NCBI RefSeq assembly: GCF_014212135.1
Contig: NZ_JACJVQ010000021.1
Coordinates: forward strand, 181,789 to 245,788
DNA length: 64,000 nt
Source: Cohnella thailandensis
GTDB lineage: Bacteria > Bacillota > Bacilli > Paenibacillales > Paenibacillaceae
Direction: 5' to 3'
Shown one piece after another: positions 40,159 through 49,442 of this stretch; the stretch's first letter is position 1, and every line of letters begins with the position of its first letter. The position numbers and the translations under genes are program-made. A model generated the notes under the pieces. That model did not search any database. It was given only the letters and a program-made list of their open reading frames with translations, and had not been told where the DNA came from.

Positions 40159-42321
40159 TCAGGTCTTAAGCAGCTTGACCATGGCGGACGTTCGGTCCGC
40201 GACGCCTAGCTTCGTATAGATTTTCGTCAGGTGATTTTTTACCGTATGGGCGCTGATGAACATATGCTCCGCGATCTCCTGATTCGTACAGCCCTGGATG
40301 AGAAGCTCCAGAACCTCTCTCTCCCGCAGAGTAAGGGACGATAGACTTCGCTCCTCGTCCTCGCGAAGCAGTCTCGCGGGACCGATGGCAATCCGATTCA
40401 CGCTGGGAGCTTGCTCCTCCAGGAGCTCCTCGAACGCCGCCCTCACGCCGATAGCGACGGACTGCAAGTCGCCCCCCGGCCCGATCGGCGAATCCGCCTG
40501 CGACCGGTTGAGAACCAAGGCGAGAGCCTGCGCTTCCTGGCTGTAACCGTACGCGAGATAGGCATCCGCCTGTCCGCGATGCTCGATCACGGCCTTCGCC
40601 TCCTCCAGAAGCCCGATGGCATCGGCATGCCAAGGAATCGTTTCCCATAGGAAGCTCGTCTCATATCGACTGACCATATAGGCTTGATCGATACGCTCCC
40701 TCGCCTCCGGAGCGAAGCCCATTCGTCTCGATAGAGCGTCCAGAAGCTCCCGGTTCCTAAGAAGGACGGGATAGCCTTCCGGATCCCAATAGGAGAGAGA
40801 ATAGCCCAGCAGCTCGAGATTGCTTCGATTGGGAGTCGCCTCCCGCTGCCAAAGCTCGAACAATCTCATCTCCCCGATGATGGCCAGGGAAGAGAGGAAG
40901 AACCGATCCACCTCCTCGGTCCTTCTATCCGGCATTCCGACGGACAGGACCCCCGCGACCCTGCTCCCATAGTAGAGAGGAATCTCCAGCGCCGGCACTC
41001 CCCAGCTAGTCCTCCGATAGCAAGGGCTTCGCTCCTTCGGTCCGCCCGCTCCGGATGCGAAACGAAGGTAACGTTCCGAGAGCTCTCCCGCATAGCGGGC
41101 GACATGCTCCGAGCTTAGCCCCTTGGATACCGCCTGGGCTTCTACCGTTCGCCCCGGCTCTCCGAATAGAACGATTCCGCTGAAGGAGCCGCCGATCAGC
41201 TTATGCATCGACTCCACCATAATCGATAGAATTCGTTTCGGATCCTGCATGGCGTCGATGGAATGGTGAATTTCGCTCAGCATCGACAGCAGCAGCGCTT
41301 GCCGCTTCTGAGTCGCCTGCAACCCGGCGCCATGCAAGCGGCTCCCCCAATGGTTAGCCAGGCTCTGCACAAGCTCCAGAACGAACGGACTCGGCCGCCG
41401 CGCCGTTGCCATCCCGCCGAAGAGCACGCCTTGCACCTCCTCCTTGACGAAGATCGGATAGCACGCCGCCCACTCCAGCTCGCAGCCGGATCGAGAGAAC
41501 AGAGCTCCTCCCGATTTGCCGGAGGCCTGTTCCCAGATCGTTCTTTTCCGGATCAGAGCGGCATGACCCAGGCAGCCTTCCCCCGAATGAAAGGACTGTC
41601 CCAAGAGCAGCAAGCCCCGATCCTCGCCGATCGCGGACACGATCTCGAACCGTTCGTGCTCCATTTTCCTAGCGTATCCGGCAACCTCGAAATCGGCCGT
41701 CAGGAGCATCAGACGCAGCGCTTCCTCTTCGTTCGCGTCGGCAGCGGAAGAAGTCCACCGGTTCATCGTCTGCAGAAGACTCAACTCGCGGGCGGCGCGG
41801 AGATCCGATTCCTCGCTATCCCTTAGAACGGCCGCCGCCACCTCCGCGAATTCCCCGATCCTGCTCATGATCTCGGAGGAATGCGAGCTTTGGGCCGAAG
41901 GAATGGCTTCGAGCGCGTTAGAGATCGAAAGCCCCAGTTCCAGCCCCCTGAACGAATCCGCCCCCGATCGCTCGGATTCCCGCCATCCGTCATCGAGCCA
42001 TGGTCCTGCCCAGACCGTTCCGTTCGGTTCGCCGGGAATCTTAAGAGGAGCGACGATGTATTTCATGTTGAGGAAGGTCCCGTAATCGTATCTCGTCACC
42101 GCCTGGATCTCCCTTACGTAAGGAGCCTGTCTCTCCAGCGCGGCATAAATATCGCACCCGTCCAATTGGAGCATCAAGCGCGACAAGGCCTCCCCGCTCT
42201 CGGTCAGAGAAGGCCTCGTCAAGGGCTTGCCCTGGCAATCGGCCATCGCGATGCTCAGCTTATGCGCTGCGCAATAGGTATCTTGCAGATTCTGAAGAAC
42301 GCCCTGTTTGGCTCTATCCAT
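40159..42321 (-). CDS. PocR/GAF-domain LuxR-type transcriptional regulator
   Basis: 720 residues, soluble. The N-terminus is a PocR-like sensory domain (about 5-165: LQDTYCAAHKLSIAMAD is typical). Two GAF-like domains follow (about 195-335 and 350-490), then a region of no clear type, and a C-terminal LuxR helix-turn-helix (about 655-718; LTLREREVLELLIQGCTNQE and HTVKNHLTKIYTKLG). The ATG at 42321 has AGGGAA 9 bases upstream; the frame to 42366 has no SD. The gene is on the same strand as the che cluster, 180 bases upstream of cheA, suggesting shared signalling (inference). Confidence 0.82.
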   Translation of the reverse strand: MDRAKQGVLQNLQDTYCAAHKLSIAMADCQGKPLTRPSLTESGEALSRLMLQLDGCDIYAALERQAPYVREIQAVTRYDYGTFLNMKYIVAPLKIPGEPNGTVWAGPWLDDGWRESERSGADSFRGLELGLSISNALEAIPSAQSSHSSEIMSRIGEFAEVAAAVLRDSEESDLRAARELSLLQTMNRWTSSAADANEEEALRLMLLTADFEVAGYARKMEHERFEIVSAIGEDRGLLLLGQSFHSGEGCLGHAALIRKRTIWEQASGKSGGALFSRSGCELEWAACYPIFVKEEVQGVLFGGMATARRPSPFVLELVQSLANHWGSRLHGAGLQATQKRQALLLSMLSEIHHSIDAMQDPKRILSIMVESMHKLIGGSFSGIVLFGEPGRTVEAQAVSKGLSSEHVARYAGELSERYLRFASGAGGPKERSPCYRRTSWGVPALEIPLYYGSRVAGVLSVGMPDRRTEEVDRFFLSSLAIIGEMRLFELWQREATPNRSNLELLGYSLSYWDPEGYPVLLRNRELLDALSRRMGFAPEARERIDQAYMVSRYETSFLWETIPWHADAIGLLEEAKAVIEHRGQADAYLAYGYSQEAQALALVLNRSQADSPIGPGGDLQSVAIGVRAAFEELLEEQAPSVNRIAIGPARLLREDEERSLSSLTLREREVLELLIQGCTNQEIAEHMFISAHTVKNHLTKIYTKLGVADRTSAMVKLLKT

Positions 42322-42488
42322 GTTGTCCGATTCCCTGCCTGTTCGGTAGTTATTTCCATGATACAACAGACCTAACTTTTGATTCGATAGCCCTAAAGGA
42401 CCCGTTATGGGAATTCCTAGACGGAATGTCCTATACGATTTTGCGGGAGTACGCTCCGGTGCCGCTTTCGTTTATCCCACCGACTCTG

Positions 42489-42497
42489 TGGTATAAT
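42489..42497 (+). promoter_or_regulatory. extended -10 promoter of the SNF2 gene
   Basis: TGG followed by TATAAT (42492-42497) forms an extended -10; no good -35 is seen. The start codon is 52 bases downstream. Confidence 0.55.
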
Positions 42498-42549
42498 GAA
42501 ATATTAATAACATTCGCTTTATTTCAGCGGGCGAGGAAGGAACCTCCGA

Positions 42550-45500
42550 ATGAGCCGTTCGTTATCGCTTCAGCAGATCAAGCTGCTGTGCGGCCAGATT
42601 GCTTATGAACGAGGACTCAAGTATTACGAAGCTCACCGGGTCATGGAGGTGAACTTCAACGAGGCCGACAGAAGGTACGAGGCTTACGTATGGGGCAGCG
42701 CGAGATATACCGTACGAATCATCATGGACGATTCCGGCATCGAAGACGCGCGGTGCGATTGCGAAGCCCGTCACTCGCAGTACTTCTGCAAGCATATCGC
42801 CGCCGTCCTGATCCATCTTTATAACGAGCAATTGGCGCGCGAGCCTCAAGAAACGAGCGCGCCGGCCGTCCGTCCGGCGGAGCCCCCCGCCTTCAGCAGC
42901 CGCGACATTCAGTTCACGAAGAACATGATCTCGTTATTCGACACCCCCCTCTCCTCCTCCGGGGAGCTTGGGGAGCTGGCTGCGGAGCCCGTCTACCTGG
43001 ACGCGGAGTTCACTTGCCGAATCGTCTCGGAGCACAGCCGGTCCCCGCTCTTCGCCATAGAGATGAAGGTAGGCCCCAAGCGGCTGTACATCGTGCAGAA
43101 GATCAAGGACTTCCTCGGCAAAATCGAGCAGCAGCTCCCCTATGCCTTCGCCAAGCTGTTCACTTACGATCCGGGCGTTCACCTCTTCCGTCCGGAAGAC
43201 GAGGCGATCGTGCGCCGATTGATCAGCATCGCCCGGAGCGAGGCCGCTTATCGGGAAGCTTATCGCCATGTCGGAGCCGCCTTCGCCTTGCAACAGGATA
43301 GGGCTCTTATTCTTCCGCCGATGGCCTGGGAGGAGCTGCTCCCCTTGTTCGAACAAACGAACGTCCGGTTCGAGCAGGGGATGCGGGAAGCGGAGAGAAT
43401 CGTCATCGCCGATTCTCCCCTTCCGATGGAATTCCAGATCAACCCTTCGGCCGGGGACGGCTACCAGCTCGATATTCACGGGCTCGACCGCGTTCAGGTC
43501 ATGGACACCTACGGCTATGTGGCGGCGGATGCGGTCTTATACCGGGTGGACGATTCCACCATGCGCAGGTTGGATGAGCTGAAGAAGATGTTCGCCTATA
43601 AATCGGCGAAGCAAGTGCTCATCCCTCCCGCCCAGATCGAGCCGTTCATGGACCGGGTCATTCCAGGACTAAGGCGGATGGGAGAGGTCGTCATCGCGCA
43701 AGCCGTCTCGGACCGGATCATCAGCCCGCGCCTGCGCCCTAAGCTCGATCTGGACTGGGTGAACGAACGGCTGCTCGCCCGGCTGACCTACGAATACGGC
43801 GATATTACGATCGATCCGATGCGGCCGGAGCGGGGCCGGCAGACGAGCGAGGACCGTATACTGCTCCGGGACGTCGAGACGGAGAGCCGCATCATGAGCC
43901 TGATCGAGATGGCGGACTTCAAATACAACGGGAGCGAGCTCTATCTCGACGACGAGGACGAGATCTACCGCTTCCAGTTCCGTCTCCTTCCCCAGCTCGA
44001 GAAGCTGACGGAGGTCGCGTCCACCTCGGTCATGAGAGAGGCTCTTCAGCAGCCGCTCTCTCCGCCGAAGCTGATGCTCGACGTGGACCCGATGACAAGG
44101 TGGCTGGAGGTTCGCTTCGACATGGAGGGAATCGACGAGCAAGAGATCCAAGCCATCCTTCGGAATCTCGTCGAGAAGAAATCCTATTACCGCCTGTCCG
44201 GAGGCGGCTTCCTGTCCTTGGAGGACGAGAGCTTCCGGGACATCGCCAGCCTTATGGACGAGATGGAGCTTCGCGCCTCCGAGATCAAGGGATCGAGGCT
44301 CGATCTCTCCGTCGTGCGCGGGCTCTCCTTGATGGATGCGAAGCCCAGGGGAAATTACGTGAAGTTCGGCCGCTCGCTCCGCCAGCTTCTGGAGAACATG
44401 CGCAACCCGGACAATCTCGACTTTGCCGTGCCCGAGGAGCTCGGCTCCATTCTGCGCGAATACCAGAAGCTTGGCTTCCAATGGATGAAGACGCTCGCTT
44501 ATTATCACTTCGGAGGCATTCTCGCCGACGACATGGGATTGGGCAAAACCTTGCAAGGAATCGCCTTCATCGAATCCGAGAGGACCGCCATCCGCGAATC
44601 GGGCCTGCCGGTGCTGATCGTATCGCCGGCATCGCTCATCTACAATTGGAAGAACGAGATCGCCAAGTTCGCGCCCGGCCTGAACGCCGTCATCGCCGCC
44701 GGGGCGAAACAGGAGAGAAGCGGGATTCTGGACGATCTGGAGCAGGTAGACGTGCTGATCACCTCCTACCCCTTGCTGCGGCGGGATATGGAGCTCTATG
44801 CGAAGCAGCGCTTCCACTGCCTCATTCTCGACGAGGCGCAGATGATCAAGAATCATGCGACCCAGACGGCCCAAGCCGTCAAGCTGCTCAAAGCCAAGTA
44901 CCGCTTCGCCCTGACCGGAACCCCGATCGAGAATTCCCTCGACGAGCTGTGGTCGCTGTTCGACGCCGTGTTCCCCGAGCTGTTCGGAAGCAAGCGGGCA
45001 TTCGCGGAGCTGTCGCGGGAGGCGATCGCCAAGCGGGTCAAGCCGTTCATTCTTCGCCGGATGAAGAGCGACGTCCTGAAGGAGCTGCCGGACAAGATCG
45101 AGACCCTGCAGATGTCGGAGCTTACCGACGAGCAGAAGAAGCTCTATGTCGCCTATCTGGCGCGGCTGCAAGCGGAGACTCTGATGCACCTGCAGACGGA
45201 AGGCTTCCAGAAGAGCCGCATGAAGATTCTCGCGGGACTCACCCGGCTTCGCCAGCTCTGCTGCCATCCCGCCTTGTTCGTAGAGAACTACGAGGGCGAT
45301 TCCGGCAAGCTGGAGCAGCTGCTCGAGATCGTCGAGGAAGCTCTGGGCGCCGGGAAAAGGATGCTCATCTTCTCGCAGTTCACTTCGATGCTCCATATCA
45401 TCCGCGAGGAGATCGCGCTGAGAGGGTTAAGCTGCTTCTACCTGGACGGCTCCACTCCTTCGCAGGAGAGAGTCGAGCTGTGCGAACGCTACAACGCCGG

Positions 45501-45813
45501 CGAGCAGGACATCTTCCTTATCTCCCTGCGCGCGGGAGGAACCGGCCTTAATCTGACCGGCGCGGATACGGTGATCCTCTACGACCTCTGGTGGAACCCC
45601 GCCGTCGAGCAGCAAGCCGCCGACCGCGCCCACCGGATCGGCCAGAAGAACGTCGTGCAGGTTATCCGGCTTGTCACGCAGGGCACGATCGAGGAGAAAA
45701 TGGTGGAGCTGCAGAAACGCAAGATGGATCTGATCGCGGAGGTCATCCAGCCGGGCGAAGAAGCGCTGTCCACGATCACGGAGCAGGAGATTCGCGAACT
45801 GTTGATGATATAA
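42550..45813 (+). CDS. SWIM-type zinc finger SNF2-family helicase
   Basis: 1087 residues. An N-terminal SWIM zinc finger (about 55-90: CDC then CKHI spacing), a bacterial SNF2 accessory region (about 100-620), and a Swi2/Snf2 ATPase (about 630-1070). Motifs: Walker A DDMGLGKT, motif II LILDEAQ, motif III LTGTPIEN, motif V LRAGGTGLNL and motif VI QAADRAHRIGQ. Such proteins translocate on duplex DNA; their role in Firmicutes is not settled. ATG with AGGAAGGA upstream. Monocistronic, with its own promoter and terminator. Confidence 0.92.
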   Translation: MSRSLSLQQIKLLCGQIAYERGLKYYEAHRVMEVNFNEADRRYEAYVWGSARYTVRIIMDDSGIEDARCDCEARHSQYFCKHIAAVLIHLYNEQLAREPQETSAPAVRPAEPPAFSSRDIQFTKNMISLFDTPLSSSGELGELAAEPVYLDAEFTCRIVSEHSRSPLFAIEMKVGPKRLYIVQKIKDFLGKIEQQLPYAFAKLFTYDPGVHLFRPEDEAIVRRLISIARSEAAYREAYRHVGAAFALQQDRALILPPMAWEELLPLFEQTNVRFEQGMREAERIVIADSPLPMEFQINPSAGDGYQLDIHGLDRVQVMDTYGYVAADAVLYRVDDSTMRRLDELKKMFAYKSAKQVLIPPAQIEPFMDRVIPGLRRMGEVVIAQAVSDRIISPRLRPKLDLDWVNERLLARLTYEYGDITIDPMRPERGRQTSEDRILLRDVETESRIMSLIEMADFKYNGSELYLDDEDEIYRFQFRLLPQLEKLTEVASTSVMREALQQPLSPPKLMLDVDPMTRWLEVRFDMEGIDEQEIQAILRNLVEKKSYYRLSGGGFLSLEDESFRDIASLMDEMELRASEIKGSRLDLSVVRGLSLMDAKPRGNYVKFGRSLRQLLENMRNPDNLDFAVPEELGSILREYQKLGFQWMKTLAYYHFGGILADDMGLGKTLQGIAFIESERTAIRESGLPVLIVSPASLIYNWKNEIAKFAPGLNAVIAAGAKQERSGILDDLEQVDVLITSYPLLRRDMELYAKQRFHCLILDEAQMIKNHATQTAQAVKLLKAKYRFALTGTPIENSLDELWSLFDAVFPELFGSKRAFAELSREAIAKRVKPFILRRMKSDVLKELPDKIETLQMSELTDEQKKLYVAYLARLQAETLMHLQTEGFQKSRMKILAGLTRLRQLCCHPALFVENYEGDSGKLEQLLEIVEEALGAGKRMLIFSQFTSMLHIIREEIALRGLSCFYLDGSTPSQERVELCERYNAGEQDIFLISLRAGGTGLNLTGADTVILYDLWWNPAVEQQAADRAHRIGQKNVVQVIRLVTQGTIEEKMVELQKRKMDLIAEVIQPGEEALSTITEQEIRELLMI

Positions 45814-45815
45814 AG

Positions 45816-45861
45816 AAAAGGCAAAGCCCGGGTCGACGGATGACCTCGGCTTTGCCTTTTT
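45816..45861 (+). terminator. terminator of the SNF2 gene
   Basis: A 13-bp stem (45816-45828 with 45848-45860) ending in a T-run, directly after the stop codon. Confidence 0.85.
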
Positions 45862-46052
45862 CTTGCAGCGATGCCCCGCTCCGACGCGAGTCCCTCAAAT
45901 GAACGCCTCAACGAAGCCAAAGGCGAACCCCTTGCCTCACGCGGACCCAGGTCCTTTAGGCCTATTCGAATCAAGACTTTCGGAATCCGGCCGTATAGGC
46001 GTTCCGCCCGATTTCATCCCGCTCCAAGTATGATTAGCTATTAAATGTCGAC

Positions 46053-46066
46053 TAGAAACGCTTACA
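46053..46066 (+). promoter_or_regulatory. candidate cre (CcpA) site upstream of the SLH gene
   Basis: TAGAAACGCTTACA fits the cre core TGNNARCGNWWWCA with one mismatch. It lies 18 bases upstream of the start codon, where binding would repress. Confidence 0.35.
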
Positions 46067-46084
46067 TCATACGGGAGGAAAGAC

Positions 46085-47362
46085 ATGCGAAGATTACCGG
46101 CGGCAATCATGGTATGCGCGCTATTAGGGGCCGGATTATCGGCGAACGGACTAGTTCCCCGGGCGGGAACGGCCGCCGCGGCGACAACCGCTTCCAAGAC
46201 ATTGGCAAGCGCGACGTCATTCAAAGACATCAAGGGCCATTGGGCCGAGAAAACGATCGACGAGATGCTGCGGCGAGGAGTTCTGGACGGCTATCCCGAC
46301 GGGACCTTCCGGCCGGACGCTCCGGTACAGGTGGATCAATTCATCAAGATGCTGATCGTCTCCGAGTCGGATCTCTACGATAACGGCGAGCGCAGCTGGA
46401 GCCAGAAGTTCCTGAATTCGCTCAGCGCCGACAACCAAACGATCCTGAAGCAGGATTACCGGTACTTCGACTTCAAGTCTTCCACGTCCGGCTACTGGGC
46501 CAAACCCTTCATCGACGTAGCCAGCGACCTGAACTTCCTGAACAAAAGCCGCTATTCCGACTTCCAGACGGATATGACCCGCCAGAACGTTGCCGAGGTC
46601 ATCTATTATACTCTCAAAGAAACGGAGTTTCTGGAGGACGAGCAGTTCGGCCAGAAGCTCGCCTCTTCCTACGGAGATATTCGCAGCGCAAGCGACCGCG
46701 AGCAGAAATTTATCGGAGAGGCTCTCGCCAAAGGCATCATCCAAGGCTACCCGAACGGCTACTTCGGCGTGGGCGACATCGTCACGAGAGCCCAGGCGCT
46801 CGTCATTCTGAACCGATTGACCGATCCGGCCAACCGAATCGCGGTGCCGGTCTCGGCGGACAACCTGGAGCGGTCCGTGCCGACCTCGGGCGGCGGCAGC
46901 AAGGTCGTCGTCTTCCCCGACCAGCGGATGTACGACGCCTACGACGTCCTGGCTCAAGCGGGCTCCCTGCGCGGAACGAACCACGATCTCTTCGAAACGA
47001 CGCTGCGCCTGTTCAAGGACGCCGACGAGAAGGCCGCCGTGCTCGATCGGCCCTCCGGCGCGAAGGAACCGGCCGAGGAGACGACGCTCTGGCTGGATCC
47101 GCAGTACGACACGTACGGCATCACCATCCGGCTGCGGGAGGGCGCGTTCGCTCGCAACCGGGAAGCGGTGCAGGCGTTCGGCAACTATCTGTTCGGCTAC
47201 AACGCCTCCACGTTCAACCAGCTGTTCTCGGATATCTGTACGAAGGTCGCGGCCGGCAAAACGATCGAATCGAGGAAAACCGTTATCGGAGAGGACAACG
47301 TGGACATTCAGATCGACAACGCCAACAAGACGGTCATTTTCTCCATAGCCAAGAAGAAATAA
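46085..47362 (+). CDS. S-layer homology domain protein, secreted
   Basis: 425 residues. A signal peptide (about 1-35, basic start MRR, hydrophobic core, Ala-rich cleavage region), then three SLH repeats (about 43-90; 130-190; 195-245; e.g. FKDIKGHWAEKTIDEML and GYPNGYFGVGDIVTRAQAL). These should bind secondary cell-wall polymer. The C-terminal 170 residues match nothing I recognise. ATG with GGGAGGAAA 5 bases upstream. It has its own terminator. Its function may be structural or anchoring. Confidence 0.85.
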   Translation: MRRLPAAIMVCALLGAGLSANGLVPRAGTAAAATTASKTLASATSFKDIKGHWAEKTIDEMLRRGVLDGYPDGTFRPDAPVQVDQFIKMLIVSESDLYDNGERSWSQKFLNSLSADNQTILKQDYRYFDFKSSTSGYWAKPFIDVASDLNFLNKSRYSDFQTDMTRQNVAEVIYYTLKETEFLEDEQFGQKLASSYGDIRSASDREQKFIGEALAKGIIQGYPNGYFGVGDIVTRAQALVILNRLTDPANRIAVPVSADNLERSVPTSGGGSKVVVFPDQRMYDAYDVLAQAGSLRGTNHDLFETTLRLFKDADEKAAVLDRPSGAKEPAEETTLWLDPQYDTYGITIRLREGAFARNREAVQAFGNYLFGYNASTFNQLFSDICTKVAAGKTIESRKTVIGEDNVDIQIDNANKTVIFSIAKKK

Positions 47363-47379
47363 TCGGTCTCCGAATAAGA

Positions 47380-47419
47380 AAGGGAAGCGCCGGGCGGGAC
47401 CTCCGCCAACGCTTCCCTT
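47380..47419. terminator. stem-loop between the convergent SLH and flavoenzyme genes
   Basis: AAGGGAAGCG pairs with CGCTTCCCTT (10 bp), with an inner GC-rich stem. It lies between two convergent stop codons and can serve both. Confidence 0.75.
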
Positions 47420-47427
47420 CTCTGTTC

Positions 47428-48519
47428 TTATTCCTCCAACGGCAGCAGCAGCGAGTGCTGCGTCACCGTATGCAGATCGCGCCAGGTACGGTTGAGCGGA
47501 TGATCGTGCTGAAGGGCGGTCATTCCGAGCAGAGGGAATATCGCTTCCGAGCCGCTTCTCGCGACAGCCGCAGCCTCTTGGCTGACCCGGCCGACCTCCT
47601 TCCACCTCTCCTCCGGAAGCTCCCGGGCCGACTCGAATTCCGCCCACGCGGAATCCACCGCATGATAGAAAGCCTCCGACGCTTCCCGCCAGCGCCGCTC
47701 TTGTTCCTCCAAGCTTCCCAGCAGCGCCTTTAAGCGCAGCGGACTCTTCTCTCGCCAAGCCTCGGTCCGCCGCTCCGCGAACGACCGGCATTCGTCCAGC
47801 CAATGCCGAGAGATTCCGAGAGAAGCCGCCGCAAAGCTTACCTGAGCGAAGGGGCGGAACGGGTAGCGGTAGATCGCATCGTCATAGCGGGGCTCCGACA
47901 CGATATCGAACGTCATCTCCGCCGGGACGAAAGCATCCGTCACCGCGATCGAATGGCTGGCGGTTGCCCGAAGGCCGAACGAGTTCCAATCTCGGATAAT
48001 CTCGACCTGCTCCGGCAGGAAAGCGAACGAGCGCATCTCCTCTTGCTCGCCTTCCCGTTCTATGTAGACGTTCGCGGTGAAGAAGCTCGCGAACGTCGAG
48101 CCGCTGCAATACTGCCAGCGGCCGTTGACCCGGTACCCGCCTGGGACCGGGTAAGCCCTTCCCGTCGGCATTCCGCTTCCCGCCAACACCGCTTCCCGCC
48201 CGGAGAACAAGCGCTTTGCCTCCCGATCCGGAATCGTCGCGGCGAAGAAGCCTCCGCCCGAGCCGATCGTGACCAGCCAGCCGAACGCGCCGTCGATCCA
48301 AGCCGATCGCTCGAAGATCCGCGCCGCTTCCGGAAGCGGCGTCATTCGCCCGTTCAATTCATTCGGCACGAACAGCTTAAACAGCCTTTCTTCATAGGCC
48401 AACTCCAACAGCCAATCGTCGATCTCCCCCGCCGCTTCCATCTCTTTGGAGCGCTCGCGAATCCGCCGGACCATCTCTTCATCATATAAGAACATTCGGT
48501 TCATCCACCCCGTCTTCAT
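47428..48519 (-). CDS. acyl-CoA dehydrogenase-like flavoenzyme (SfnC/DszC-type branch likely)
   Basis: 363 residues with an acyl-CoA-dehydrogenase fold. FGWLVTIGSGGGF, GSGMPTGRAYPVPGGYRVNGRW (seen as its GYRVNGRWQYCSG part) and WNSFGLRATASHSI match the N-terminal and beta domains of flavin-dependent monooxygenase members rather than true fatty-acyl dehydrogenases. Enzymes of this branch act in sulfone, sulfonate or thioether breakdown, among others. It is the last gene of the operon, 92 bases after a permease. The start kept is the first ATG, with a weak SD; the ATG eight codons on (48495), with GGGGTGG 9 bases upstream, may be the true one. Confidence 0.75.
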   Translation of the reverse strand: MKTGWMNRMFLYDEEMVRRIRERSKEMEAAGEIDDWLLELAYEERLFKLFVPNELNGRMTPLPEAARIFERSAWIDGAFGWLVTIGSGGGFFAATIPDREAKRLFSGREAVLAGSGMPTGRAYPVPGGYRVNGRWQYCSGSTFASFFTANVYIEREGEQEEMRSFAFLPEQVEIIRDWNSFGLRATASHSIAVTDAFVPAEMTFDIVSEPRYDDAIYRYPFRPFAQVSFAAASLGISRHWLDECRSFAERRTEAWREKSPLRLKALLGSLEEQERRWREASEAFYHAVDSAWAEFESARELPEERWKEVGRVSQEAAAVARSGSEAIFPLLGMTALQHDHPLNRTWRDLHTVTQHSLLLPLEE

Positions 48520-48611
48520 CTTGAACCACTATAACACGATAGCGGCGCGGGAGTCACTTGGCCGGCGCTTCGTTTCGCTCAAGGGGATGGAGATCCGGAC
48601 AATAAGAGCCC

Positions 48612-49430
48612 TTACCCTTTGAGCGATCCGGCTAGCGCGCCGGAGATGAAGTAACGCTGCAAGAACACGAATAGAACGATCATAGGCACCGTACTGACGA
48701 CGACGCCGGTCAGCAGCATCGGATAGTCGGTCACGAATTCTCCCCGGAACTGCAGCAGGGCGAGCGGGAGCGTAAGCTTATCCTTGCCCCCGACGAGCAG
48801 CATGGGGAACAACAGGTCGTTCCAGACGATCACGAACAGGAACGCGGCCGTCGAGGCTAAGTACGGTGCGCACAGAGGAAACACGATGCGGACGAGCAGG
48901 GTCGCCTCTCCCGCTCCGTCGATCGCCCCGGCTTCCAGCATCTCCTTCGGGAGCGTTCGCATGAACCCGGAGAGCATGAAGACGGACAACGGGAGCAGCA
49001 CCGCCGCCGAGACGAGCACGAGGCCGGTAAGGCTGTTCGTCCAGCCGAGCTTGCGCAACAGGGAATAGATGGGGATCATGTTCACCTGGGACGGCACCAT
49101 CAATCCCGCCGCGAACAACGCGAACATGAAGCCTCCGAGCTTCCTCCCGGATCGGAGGATGCCGTAAGCGATCATGCCCGCCAGCAGCAGCTCCAGCGCG
49201 ACGGTGGACAGCGTCACGACGGCGCTGTTGCCGAAGTAGCGCCACATCGTCTGCCCGTCGAACAGCTCTCGGTAATGGGAGAAGTCCCACCGGCGGGGCA
49301 GGCCGAGCGGATCGGCATAAAATTCGGGCGTCGTCTTCATCGTCGTAAAGACGAGGAGCATCAAGGGGAGGAGGATAACCGAAGCATAGGCGGCAAGCGC
49401 TATTCTGCCGAGTCCTCTCAAGTCTCTCAC
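48612..49430 (-). CDS. carbohydrate-type ABC permease (MalG type) of the sulfonate-linked operon
   Basis: 272 residues, six membrane helices, with the permease loop EAGAIDGAGEATLLVR. It belongs to the CUT1 sugar importers, not to the SsuC/TauC sulfonate family. A GTG start, 12 bases after the previous permease. No ATPase is encoded nearby, so a shared MsmX-type ATPase is assumed. Confidence 0.88.
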   Translation of the reverse strand: MRDLRGLGRIALAAYASVILLPLMLLVFTTMKTTPEFYADPLGLPRRWDFSHYRELFDGQTMWRYFGNSAVVTLSTVALELLLAGMIAYGILRSGRKLGGFMFALFAAGLMVPSQVNMIPIYSLLRKLGWTNSLTGLVLVSAAVLLPLSVFMLSGFMRTLPKEMLEAGAIDGAGEATLLVRIVFPLCAPYLASTAAFLFVIVWNDLLFPMLLVGGKDKLTLPLALLQFRGEFVTDYPMLLTGVVVSTVPMIVLFVFLQRYFISGALAGSLKG

Positions 49431-49442
49431 CTGCCTGGCGAA

